Assembly (NCBI GenBank): GCA_020634335.1
Contig: JACKBY010000001.1
Location: 124,001-188,000, forward strand
From: Promineifilum sp.
GTDB taxonomy: Bacteria; Chloroflexota; Anaerolineae; Promineifilales; Promineifilaceae
Length of the DNA: 64,000 nucleotides
Direction: 5' to 3'
The notes beneath the pieces are model-generated. The model was not told where the DNA came from. It made no database searches and saw only the letters and a program-made list of their open reading frames with translations. Below, one piece after another: positions 10,701 to 17,578 of the stretch. The position numbers and the translations under genes were made by a program. Position 1 is the first letter of the stretch; each line of letters starts with the position of its first letter.

Positions 10701-11040
10701 CGGCCATGTCGACGTAGTCCTTGGCGGCGTGCAGGCGCACCCAGGGCTTGACAAAGACGCCTGTCTCCGGGTCCTGATAGTAGACCGGCTGGTGCTGGTG
10801 CCAGATGATCGCCAAGTAGACAGGCTCGACGCACTGATTGGCCAAGGGCACGGCCGTGGGTTCGGCTGTCGGCAGCGGGGCGGCGGTGGCAGTCGGCGGG
10901 GTGGTGGGGGCGGCCGTCGGCTCCGTCGTGGGCAGCGTTTCCTCGACCGCCGGTTGGGTCGGTGTGGGGGCGGGCTCCTCGCGGCAGGCGGCAAGAGTCA
11001 CGAATAGCAGGAGAATGAGAATAATACGATATGGATGCAT
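7786..11040 (-). CDS. GH57 lipoprotein (amylopullulanase-like) with C-terminal sugar-binding-type domains
   Basis: 1084 residues. Signal peptide with lipobox LAAC (Cys19), then a Thr/Pro linker to about residue 65. The GH57 domain opens with IIWHQHQPVYY (residues 79-88), the family hallmark, and contains GMWPSEGSVAQE and ILDGENAWEFYDNDG, as in amylopullulanase-type GH57 enzymes. After about residue 640 a CBM9/DOMON-like beta domain begins (VDGVITEGEWDAAG). The last third resembles the glucodextranase C-terminal domain (VFKPGNFDITNF, YVDKDGDG). This layout fits a lipid-anchored enzyme that trims alpha-glucans outside the cell before uptake by the adjacent MalFG system. The ATG at 11040 has AGGGAG six bases upstream. 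Substrate specificity within GH57 is inferred. Confidence 0.88.
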   Translation of the reverse strand: MHPYRIILILLLFVTLAACREEPAPTPTQPAVEETLPTTEPTAAPTTPPTATAAPLPTAEPTAVPLANQCVEPVYLAIIWHQHQPVYYQDPETGVFVKPWVRLHAAKDYVDMAAILQEYPDIKATFNLTPSLIRQLDALSAGATDLYWEHTIIPAEELTGVQKQFILDHFFDTNRKIIARFPRYQELLELRDGSETPLEDFAVDDFRDLQLLFNLAWTDPDWLAEEPLAALVEQGSGFSEEDKQIVLDEHLRLVNEVISIHRAMQEDGQIEVTMTPFAHPILPLLVDTDLALRATPDITLPRLPFRFGQDAVAQVERGVQLYEDHFGQPPRGMWPSEGSVAQEMISMVAANGIRWMASSEGVLAHTLGLDSFTRDGNEVVVEADKLYRPYLVQGRNDGPVAMLFRDLILSDKVGFTYSGLSGAAAAQDFINRIHDICGRLQSPNADGETPQGPHLVSVILDGENAWEFYDNDGKEFLHELYQRLSDDPNIITVTPTEFLELAPEPPRLRNLWAGSWINSDYATWIGEEEENRAWDLLRETRVYLQTYLTGRNRDTVTPEELDEAFTQMYIAEGSDWFWWYGSDQTSGDDGSFDQQFRNTLKAVYVALGAEPPTTLDVPLIPETPAAADRAATGLITPIVDGVITEGEWDAAGLYTAAGGVMAAGAPPFGDIAYGFDARNLYLKIGLNPDYTLPAGQSTIELYLGVPAGGALNAFTQSGELLGFAGNRLLELKFSGGVLGGATAYQATADGWDIVASSPATAGRAALDFPQEVSAGIAAGEGGQIEIAVPLVVLGGADVGATLTMRALFSEVISGERPIIDRLPSSGPAVLSVPDLGTTVSLLDVTDPTGDDTGPGTYTYPTDAVFKPGNFDITNFQVGTDDDNVVFRFTMAGPVDNPWDGTNGLSLQTFDIYVDKDGDGQGGVAFLPGRNLAAAEGSAWDYAITVEGWESKIFAPGEEGPTEIAGPADFQVVTDSGQQKVTIRVPKSILGDDPEAWRYAAMVMSQEGFPSAGVLRIRDVAPSAEQWRIGGAPAGATNATRVIDLVWAEAGQQEAWLSAFSPSSASQGSLTAEDFATVEFLTPGP

Positions 11041-11177
11041 AGCGCTCCCTCAAGTTGTTTGTGATTGCACCGTTCGTAGTTAGCCGCTAGTGTCCCGTTC
11101 CAGCCCAGAGACGACTACAAACGCTTCGTCACGAAAAAGGGGCATACGGAACGTACACCCCCCTATATGATGTCGCG

Positions 11178-11209
11178 GAAACCGGGTTTCCAGAAAGGAA
11201 CCCGGTTTC
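11178..11209. repeat. Intergenic inverted repeat downstream of malG
   Basis: GGAAACCGGGTTTCC-type sequence followed by AAGGAACCCGGTTTC forms an imperfect hairpin in the 179-base gap between the GH57 gene and malG. There is no T-run, so I regard it as a dispersed palindrome and not a proven terminator. Confidence 0.55.
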
Positions 11210-11219
11210 TCAAGCGTAA

Positions 11220-12128
11220 CTAACCTTTCACCGACCCGGCGGTCAGGCCACCGATGATGTAGTCTTGCAGTATAAGGTAGATGGCGACCATCGGGATAGC
11301 TCCCATGACCGCGCCGGCGGCGAACGCGCCCCATTCCTGAGCGTAGTTCGTGCCGATGAGCGTCTGCAAGCCCAGCATCAGCGTGAATTTCTCCGACGCG
11401 GTGATCATGACGCGCGGCAGCAGATAGTCGCTGTAGGTGCCGAAGAAGGTCAGGATCATTGACACGACCAGGATCGGCCGCACCAGCGGGAACAACAACT
11501 GCCAGAAGATTTGCCAGTCCGACGCGCCGTCGACCTTGCCCGACTCGTCGATCTCGCGGGGGACGGAGTCGAAGAAGCCCTTCATGAGCCAGACGTTAAC
11601 GCCCAGCGCGCCGCCCATGTAGATCAGGATCAGGCCCCCGTGAGAATTGAGGCCCAGCAAGGGGATGTAGGTGCCGATCTGTTGCAGGATGGCGAACAAG
11701 GCCACCATGGCCAGGATGGCTGGAAACACCTGGATGAGCAGGATGACCAGCAACAACTGGCTGCGCCCGGCCCAGCGAAAGCGCGAAAAGGCGTAGGCGG
11801 ACATGAGGGTGATCAGGCCGACCAGGATGGCCGAGATGGACGAGATCTTGAACGAATTCCACATCCACGTCCAGAAATCCAGCTCCAGGATGCGCTCGTA
11901 ATGGCGCAGGGAGATAGGATTGGGAATGAGGCTTTGCGACGAGATACTGTCGCCGGTATTGAAGGAGGCCGAGATCGTCCAGATAATCGGGAAGAGCGAA
12001 AAGGTCAGGACCAGCGCGGCCACAACGTATTTAATCGCCAAAGTGACGCGGGAGCGCGCCTTGCGGCTGCTGCGCCATCCACCCACGCGGGTCGCCGGGC
12101 GACTTTGTGTATCGACTGAGGTCGTCAT
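11220..12128 (-). CDS. malG: Maltose-type ABC transporter permease MalG
   Basis: 302 residues, about six transmembrane helices, with the permease EAA loop near EIDESGKVDGASDW followed by FPLVRPI. It forms the inner-membrane channel with the adjacent MalF and imports malto-oligosaccharides delivered by the binding protein at 13908-15710. Its ATG shares one base with the malF stop (TAATG), so the two are translationally coupled. Length and order (binding protein, MalF, MalG) match maltose systems. No MalK-type ATPase gene is present in this window, so the ATPase is probably supplied from elsewhere, as with shared MsmX-type ATPases (inference). Confidence 0.92.
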   Translation of the reverse strand: MTTSVDTQSRPATRVGGWRSSRKARSRVTLAIKYVVAALVLTFSLFPIIWTISASFNTGDSISSQSLIPNPISLRHYERILELDFWTWMWNSFKISSISAILVGLITLMSAYAFSRFRWAGRSQLLLVILLIQVFPAILAMVALFAILQQIGTYIPLLGLNSHGGLILIYMGGALGVNVWLMKGFFDSVPREIDESGKVDGASDWQIFWQLLFPLVRPILVVSMILTFFGTYSDYLLPRVMITASEKFTLMLGLQTLIGTNYAQEWGAFAAGAVMGAIPMVAIYLILQDYIIGGLTAGSVKG

Positions 12129-13732
12129 TAGTTTGTGGTCTCCTCCCAGGCTTGCATGCGCCGGTTCTGGAACAGGGTCACGACGATCATCATCAGGAAG
12201 ATGATGAAGGTGATGGCCGAAGCATAGCCGAATTCATTCGAGCCTCGGCCAAAGGCCAGATTGTAGACATAGCTGATTAAGATGTCGGAGTGGCCTGCGG
12301 GCGTCGACGTGCCCACCATGGGCGGACCGCCGCTGTTAAACAGGTAGATGACGTTAAAACTGTTGAAGTTGACCGTGAAAGACGAGATCAGCAGCGGGCC
12401 GACGGAAACGAGCAGCAGCGGCAGCGTCAGACCGCGGAACTGTTGCCAGGGGCTGGCCCCATCGATGTCGGCCGCCTCATACATGTCGGTTGGGATGGCC
12501 TGCAACGCGCCGCTGGAGATCAGCATGAAGTAAGGGTAAGCCAGCCAGACGTTGATGACGATCAACGCCACCTTGACCCAGTAGGGATCAGCCAGGAACG
12601 GCGGCCAGCCCACCGGCTGGTTGAAAATATTTTGCAGCAAGTTGGGGATGACGCCTTCCAGCGGGTTCAGGATGCCGCGCCACACCAGCAGAGTGATGAC
12701 CTGGGGCACCGCGAAGGGAATGATGAGCAGCGACTTGATGATCCGCTGGCCGGGCATGCCGCGCCCGAAGACGACGGCAATCATCAACCCCAGCGCGAAC
12801 GAAAATATCACGCTCAACAGGGCAAACGTCACGTTCCAGGCGAAGATCAGCAGCAGCGGCCCCCGATACGACGGGTCGGCGAAAAAGCGCTGGTAATTCT
12901 TGAGGCCCACTGTGACCTGGAACCCCGGATTGAGGGTGGCTCCGTCTGCAGAGGTGAAAAAACCGGTGGCCGGATCGGCAAAGTACGTGACGTTGTCGCG
13001 CATGTCGATCATCGCGTCTTGTTCGGGATCGTAGACGAAGCGCGGCTGAAGCTGGGCGGCCTGGCCCAGCCGGCCGGTCAACTGCACCGCCGATTCTTCG
13101 CGACCAAACGAGTTTTGGCTAATGGCGGTGATGTTGCGCACCGTTTCGGCGCGCGTCAGCCGCGTCCAGCCGGGGATGATCGTGGGCACGCCCTCTTCGT
13201 CCAGATCGCTCGCGCCGATGACGTTGGCCGCCAGTTCATCGCCGATCGTGGCAAAGAAGGAGTTGCCCGCCGGCCCGATGAGCCATAGCGCATACTCGCC
13301 CGTCTCGTCATTGCGAAAGACGGTGTAGGTGAGCGTGCCGCCTGCTTCCGGCAGGAAGGTGCGCTGCTCCAGCACTTCAATCGCCTGCACCTTGGGCAGG
13401 AGGTGGCCCGTGCCGAAATTGGTGAAGGAGATATAGATGGTGAAGAGGATCGGATAGACCGAAATGAGCAGCATAAATGCGAGACCGGGCGACATCCAGC
13501 GCATGGGATAGGCTTCCGGCCGCAAGAAGATGTAGTTGATGACGAGGGTAATAACAGCAATGATGGCGGCCAGCGGCCAATAGCCGTCGGACAGCAACAA
13601 GTAGATGAAGAAGAGGGAAAAAGCGGTAAAGATGAGTAAGCCCAGAAGTCGCAGTATGGTCCCACCCGTTGTCGCCGACCGTTCGGATTTGGATTTTGGG
13701 CTGCTCTCCGGCTTGACGTCGATCGCGGTCAT
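12128..13732 (-). CDS. malF: Maltose-type ABC transporter permease MalF
   Basis: 534 residues. Two N-terminal hydrophobic segments and a first pair of helices are followed by an extracytoplasmic domain of roughly 170 residues (about 105-275), comparable in position to the P2 loop of enterobacterial MalF that contacts the binding protein. The C-terminal helices contain the EAA motif EAADIDGASPWQQF. GGAGG nine bases before the ATG at 13732 serves as ribosome binding site. It is separated from the upstream binding-protein gene by a strong hairpin terminator (13860-13895), which would lower permease expression relative to the binding protein. Confidence 0.92.
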   Translation of the reverse strand: MTAIDVKPESSPKSKSERSATTGGTILRLLGLLIFTAFSLFFIYLLLSDGYWPLAAIIAVITLVINYIFLRPEAYPMRWMSPGLAFMLLISVYPILFTIYISFTNFGTGHLLPKVQAIEVLEQRTFLPEAGGTLTYTVFRNDETGEYALWLIGPAGNSFFATIGDELAANVIGASDLDEEGVPTIIPGWTRLTRAETVRNITAISQNSFGREESAVQLTGRLGQAAQLQPRFVYDPEQDAMIDMRDNVTYFADPATGFFTSADGATLNPGFQVTVGLKNYQRFFADPSYRGPLLLIFAWNVTFALLSVIFSFALGLMIAVVFGRGMPGQRIIKSLLIIPFAVPQVITLLVWRGILNPLEGVIPNLLQNIFNQPVGWPPFLADPYWVKVALIVINVWLAYPYFMLISSGALQAIPTDMYEAADIDGASPWQQFRGLTLPLLLVSVGPLLISSFTVNFNSFNVIYLFNSGGPPMVGTSTPAGHSDILISYVYNLAFGRGSNEFGYASAITFIIFLMMIVVTLFQNRRMQAWEETTN

Positions 13733-13859
13733 AGCATATGCCTCCCTGTTGCGGCGAATCGCATTATCCTTATTTTAATAAAGTCGCCCGTGACTGCGGG
13801 GTTGTCCCGGCCGCCGTTGCTCGTTGTTGAATCACCCGGCCGAGCAACCCTGCCGGATG

Positions 13860-13895
13860 AAACAAGGCGGCCTCCCCCCGGAGGCCGCCTTGTTT
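13860..13895 (-). terminator. Hairpin terminator/attenuator between binding-protein gene and malF
   Basis: A perfect 16-bp stem (13860-13875 with 13880-13895) with a 4-base loop lies 13 bases after the binding-protein stop. In the minus-strand RNA the stem ends in TTGTTTC, a weak U-tract, so read-through to malFG is expected. Confidence 0.8.
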
Positions 13896-13907
13896 CAGGT
13901 TAGACCA

Positions 13908-15710
13908 TTATCCGCCGCTGATGGCGGTGATAATCTGCTGCTGGGCGTTGGTGAAGGCGTTCTCGGCCGTGTCGGCGCCCTGGGCCACCAACACGACGGC
14001 GTTGCCCCACGCATCCCAGACCGATCCCATTTCGGGGATGGCCGGCATCGGGTCGGCGTTGAGACCGGCTTCGCCAAAGGCGGCTACGTTCTCGTCTTCC
14101 AGCGCGTCCAGCACCGGCAGGTAAGCCGGCGGGCGCTGATCGGACTCAAACAGAGCCTGCATGACTTCGGGCGTCGCCACGAACTCGGTCAGGAAGATCT
14201 GCGCCAGGAGCGGGTCCTTGGCGAAGGCGCTGACCATGAAGCCCTGGACGCCCAGGAACGGACGGCCCTCAGCCTCGGTCTCGCCGGGGATGTTGCAGAT
14301 GGCGAAAGGCACGCCGGACTCGACGATGCGGGTGGTGGCCCACGGCCCGGTCAGGGTCATGGCCGCCTGGCCGCTCTCGAACCACGCGTGCATCGTGTCC
14401 CAGTCCATGGCCGGGGGCTGCAAGCCTTCGGTTACCATGGTCTCGAACCACTGGGCGGCGGCGATGGAGCCGGGATCGCCCACGCCCACGTCGGTCGGAT
14501 CGTAGCTGCCGTTCGCGTCGCGGCCGAAGATGTAGCCGCCGAAAGCGGTCTGGATCGGGTAGAAGTGATACGGGTCGCCTTCCATGCGGACAAAGCCGTA
14601 CTGCTCCGGATCGTCGGCATGCAGTTGGGCGGAGATATCATGTACTTCGGTCCAGGTCGCCGGGCACTCCGGCACCAGGTCGGTGTTGATGAACAGAGCC
14701 AGGTTCTCGGTTACGTTGGGCATGCCGTACAGGTCGCCGTCATAGGTGAAGGCGCTGATGGCCGCCGGGGAGAATTCATCGACCTTGTCGCCGAGGTCAA
14801 TGGGGGCCAGGATACCACTGGTCACCAGCTCGCCGAGCCAGTCGTGGGCGCCGACGATGATGTCTGGACCTTCGCCGGCCGGGCCGGCGGTGGTGATCAG
14901 GCGGCGGATGTCGCCAAAGCCGACTTCTTCGATCAGCAGTTCAACGCCGTACTCTTCCTCGAAGGTGGTTTCAACCTGCTCCAGGGCGGGCTTGCGGGTG
15001 TTGTCGGCCCAGATGCGGATGACCGGCGTGCCCTCGGCCGCCAGTTGCTCAGCCAGCATGGCGTTGGCGATGGTTGGCGGGATCTGCACCGTGTCGATGA
15101 CGTGGATGACGCCGTTAGCGGTCTCGACATCGGTCGTGACGAAGTTGAGCTGGGTTACGTCGAGCGGCTCGCCGGCGACCGTCGAGAGACGGCCACCCTC
15201 AGCGCCGGTCACGTCGGCCGACATCATGGCTCCGTTGACCACGTGATATTGCAGGACGCGCGTCAGATTGCCGCTCGGGTCGGCCATCAGGCCGTCGAGC
15301 ACGTCCGCATCCAGCGCCTCGAAAGCGGCGTTGGTGGGAGCAAACAGGGTGACGGGCGCGTCGGGGGCCGGCTCTTCGATGCCGGCGGCGGTGAGGGCCG
15401 CGACCAGGGTGCTGAAGTTCGGGTCTGCGCTGAGCAACTCGGCCATCGTCTTGCTGGTGTCGCTCATCAGACCCATTTCTTCGGCCGGTGGTTCGGTCGG
15501 CTCTTCCACGACCTCTACGGTCGGTTCTTCCACGACCTCTGCGGTCGGTTCTTCCATGACCTCTTCAGTCGGCTCGACTACCGGTTCCTCGGCCGCCTCG
15601 GTGGCGACGGGTTGCTCGGTCGTCTCGGTTGTGCCGCCGCCACAGGCGGCCAATGTAAAGGCCCCCAGCAGCAGCACAACTACGAACAGATACCATTTGG
15701 TGTTTTTCAT
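13908..15710 (-). CDS. Fasciclin (FAS1) domain fused to maltose-type solute-binding lipoprotein
   Basis: 600 residues. Signal peptide with lipobox LAAC and GGG after it; then a Glu/Pro/Thr/Val repeat linker to about residue 75. Residues 80-215 form a FAS1 domain: VTLFAPTNAAFEAL (H1 box), LQYHVVNG and NGVIHVIDTVQIPPT (H2 box). The remainder is a family-1 extracellular solute-binding protein, with GPDIIVGAHDWLGELV, NLALFINTDLV, MTLTGPWA and a C-terminus of the maltose-binding type. It delivers malto-oligosaccharides to MalFG; the FAS1 domain usually mediates adhesion or matrix interaction. I chose the ATG at 15710 because GAGGAG lies four bases upstream; another ATG abuts it at 15713. The fusion is unusual and looks continuous, with no frameshift. 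Confidence 0.9.
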   Translation of the reverse strand: MKNTKWYLFVVVLLLGAFTLAACGGGTTETTEQPVATEAAEEPVVEPTEEVMEEPTAEVVEEPTVEVVEEPTEPPAEEMGLMSDTSKTMAELLSADPNFSTLVAALTAAGIEEPAPDAPVTLFAPTNAAFEALDADVLDGLMADPSGNLTRVLQYHVVNGAMMSADVTGAEGGRLSTVAGEPLDVTQLNFVTTDVETANGVIHVIDTVQIPPTIANAMLAEQLAAEGTPVIRIWADNTRKPALEQVETTFEEEYGVELLIEEVGFGDIRRLITTAGPAGEGPDIIVGAHDWLGELVTSGILAPIDLGDKVDEFSPAAISAFTYDGDLYGMPNVTENLALFINTDLVPECPATWTEVHDISAQLHADDPEQYGFVRMEGDPYHFYPIQTAFGGYIFGRDANGSYDPTDVGVGDPGSIAAAQWFETMVTEGLQPPAMDWDTMHAWFESGQAAMTLTGPWATTRIVESGVPFAICNIPGETEAEGRPFLGVQGFMVSAFAKDPLLAQIFLTEFVATPEVMQALFESDQRPPAYLPVLDALEDENVAAFGEAGLNADPMPAIPEMGSVWDAWGNAVVLVAQGADTAENAFTNAQQQIITAISGG

Positions 15711-15850
15711 CATTCTCCTCAAAATTATAATTTTTCACATTCGCCCCTGGGGGGCGATATCACAAACGAATCGGCGGTTTGATCAGTCGGCAACAGTTTC
15801 TTCGCTATTCACCACCTCCATCAGCCCGGCGCTCTATTTGGATGCACAGG

Positions 15851-15879
15851 AGTATACACAAGTTTATTGCAAATCAGAA
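15851..15879 (-). promoter_or_regulatory. Possible promoter of the FAS1-SBP/malFG operon
   Basis: Minus strand TATACT (15851-15856) with TTCTGA 17 bases upstream (15874-15879). The -10 is close to consensus and the -35 weak. It would give a leader of about 135 bases. Confidence 0.35.
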
Positions 15880-15947
15880 GAGCATTGTGCTTAAACGACA
15901 CCATCTCTTCGTGTCGACGCGGCCCGACCGTAAGGATAAACCGCTAA

Positions 15948-16403
15948 TCAGATTGGCGACCGTTCCGGCGTATTGTCCAGCGCGGCCGTTAACGCTCGAT
16001 TAAGATGAGTCAGAATTTGGGTTAACTGTTCAGCCCCATCCGGTTCCAGACTCTGTAATCGAGCCTCCACGTAGTGGCGGTGGGCACGTGACGACTGTTC
16101 ATACAGCGCCGCCCCGGCCGCCGTCAGAAACAGGCGATGGGTGCGGCCGTCTTGCTCGTGCGGGCGGCGCTCAACCAGGCCGTTGCTTTGCAGGCCACGC
16201 ACCAGGCGGGTGATATTGCTTTTGTCGCAGAACATGTAGCGGCTTAGCACGCTGGGCGAGAGGCCGGGTTCGTTGGCCACGTGGGTCAGGACGTAGTAGC
16301 GGGGCACAGTGAGGCCGAATCGTTCCAGAAACAGACGGTCGCCAAAATCCAGCAGCAGGAACGACTCCTTGACCAAATCATAAAGACGCACGCTTTCCGC
16401 CAT
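15948..16403 (-). CDS. MarR-family winged-helix regulator
   Basis: 151 residues, the normal MarR length. The winged helix-turn-helix is visible: GLSPSVLSRYMFCDKSNITRLVRGLQ is followed by the wing ERRPHEQDGRTHRLFLT. MarR proteins bind short palindromes as dimers and are released by ligands or oxidation. GGAGG lies four to five bases before the ATG at 16403. A perfect palindrome 26 bases upstream (16429-16444) is the likely operator, implying autoregulation. It is immediately upstream of the sugar-uptake operon (237 bases, same strand), which it could also control, but this is inference from position. Confidence 0.9.
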   Translation of the reverse strand: MAESVRLYDLVKESFLLLDFGDRLFLERFGLTVPRYYVLTHVANEPGLSPSVLSRYMFCDKSNITRLVRGLQSNGLVERRPHEQDGRTHRLFLTAAGAALYEQSSRAHRHYVEARLQSLEPDGAEQLTQILTHLNRALTAALDNTPERSPI

Positions 16404-16428
16404 CGCCCTCCATTTGGCTCAGTAGACA

Positions 16429-16444
16429 AGTTGACATCTCAACT
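16429..16444. promoter_or_regulatory. Palindromic operator upstream of marR
   Basis: AGTTGA-CATC-TCAACT is a perfect 6-4-6 inverted repeat. The core TTGACATCTCAA resembles known MarR-family boxes. Its position 26 bases before the MarR start fits autorepression. Confidence 0.6.
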
Positions 16445-16509
16445 ATAGGGTTGGCTACTCTATCATAGGGCTGATCGCCTGTCAACCGGGAAGCGGGCAA
16501 ACACAGGGC

Positions 16510-16620
16510 TTTTCAGTTGTCGAGGTGTGGCGCCGGAATCTTATCCGGCGGCCGGGAAAGAGCTGGGCGGCAGAGCCGGTTAAGAAACCGGCGCTACGGA
16601 GTGCGATCGATTACTGAAAA
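16510..16620. repeat. MITE-like palindromic element, copy A
   Basis: Bounded by 8-bp terminal inverted repeats TTTTCAGT and ACTGAAAA. Contains two internal hairpins, CGCCGGAATCTTATCCGGCG and GCCGGTTAAGAAACCGGC. A second copy at 28780-28890 matches without gaps over 119 bases (16504-16622 against 28774-28892), with 18 mismatches counted by hand. No coding potential seen. Confidence 0.85.
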
Positions 16621-16656
16621 ACACTGCGGGCACTTCTGTGACTATGAACGCCTTCC

Positions 16657-17373
16657 CTAGCCATACGGCCCGCGGTTCTCCAGCGGCAAGAGGGCGGCCA
16701 TGTGGCGCATCATCTCGTGGCCCATCTCGTCCAGCAGGGCGCGCCGCTCGGCCTTGGGCAAGGTGGGGTCGATGACCAGCGGCCCGAACACCGGCCCGAT
16801 GATCATGCGTACCGGCGTCCGGCGCAGACGGCGCAGATTGGGCATGATTTGCTCCGTGCCCAGGAAGGCGGCCGGCAGGATGGGCGCGCCGCTGCGGACG
16901 GCCAGATAGGCGGCTCCAGGCCGTGGCGTGATCAACACCGGATTGGCGCGTGAGTTTGGGCCTTCGCGCAAACCCGGCTGCACCCCGGCCGTCGTCAACG
17001 GCCGCAGTGTCTCATCTACGCCACCTTCGGGCATGATGCCGACGATGTTGCCCGCCGCCAGCCAGTCGAGCGCGCGATGGATGGCCGTCCGGTCGGGCTG
17101 CCCGCGCCAGATGGGAATAATGTTGAACAGGTCGATGAGGGCCTTAAGGATTCGCGACGTTTGCAATTCTGTGGCCGCCAGCCAGGTGATGCGCTCCCGA
17201 TAGGGCAGGAATACCATCAGCATGGGGGCCTCGAACAAGCTGAAATGATTGCCGATGATGAGCAGCGGCCCGCCTGGCGGCAGGTTTTCCCAACCTTCGA
17301 TCTCCAGCTTGAGACCGAGACGGAACAGCAGGCGGACGAAGCCGCGGATGAGAGAACGAAGGAAAGAATGCAT
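16657..17373 (-). CDS. plsC: 1-acylglycerol-3-phosphate acyltransferase (PlsC family)
   Basis: 238 residues. An N-terminal hydrophobic/amphipathic segment anchors it to the membrane. The acyltransferase block I reads GNHFSLFEAP, where His43 is followed by four residues and Glu48; the family normally has HxxxxD, so the acidic partner is Glu. Block III appears as GIMPEGGVDETL (usual PEG box). It would transfer an acyl group to lysophosphatidic acid or a related lipid. It follows pheT by about 200 bases that hold repeat-like sequence, so it may be transcribed separately. Family assignment is good; exact acceptor is uncertain because of the HxxxxE change. Confidence 0.82.
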   Translation of the reverse strand: MHSFLRSLIRGFVRLLFRLGLKLEIEGWENLPPGGPLLIIGNHFSLFEAPMLMVFLPYRERITWLAATELQTSRILKALIDLFNIIPIWRGQPDRTAIHRALDWLAAGNIVGIMPEGGVDETLRPLTTAGVQPGLREGPNSRANPVLITPRPGAAYLAVRSGAPILPAAFLGTEQIMPNLRRLRRTPVRMIIGPVFGPLVIDPTLPKAERRALLDEMGHEMMRHMAALLPLENRGPYG

Positions 17374-17578
17374 AATGGAAGAATGAGACCACAGGTTGCA
17401 CGGATTTCACAGATTTAAGAGGGCTTATTCGCAGATTACGCCGATTGTTAAAAAGCTGAGAGGAGGCGCGAGCGGCAGGGGAGAAACTTCTCCCTTGCTC
17501 CCCGGCTTCTCAAGAATCCGGAGATCCGCCTAATCTGCGGAGCATGGTTCTTTCAGAAGCCGGGGTTTTTGGAGGACC

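Noticed and set aside
13824..15782. 652-codon frame opposite the FAS1-SBP gene
   Set aside because: Antisense shadow; the minus-strand reading has signal peptide, FAS1 and binding-protein motifs.
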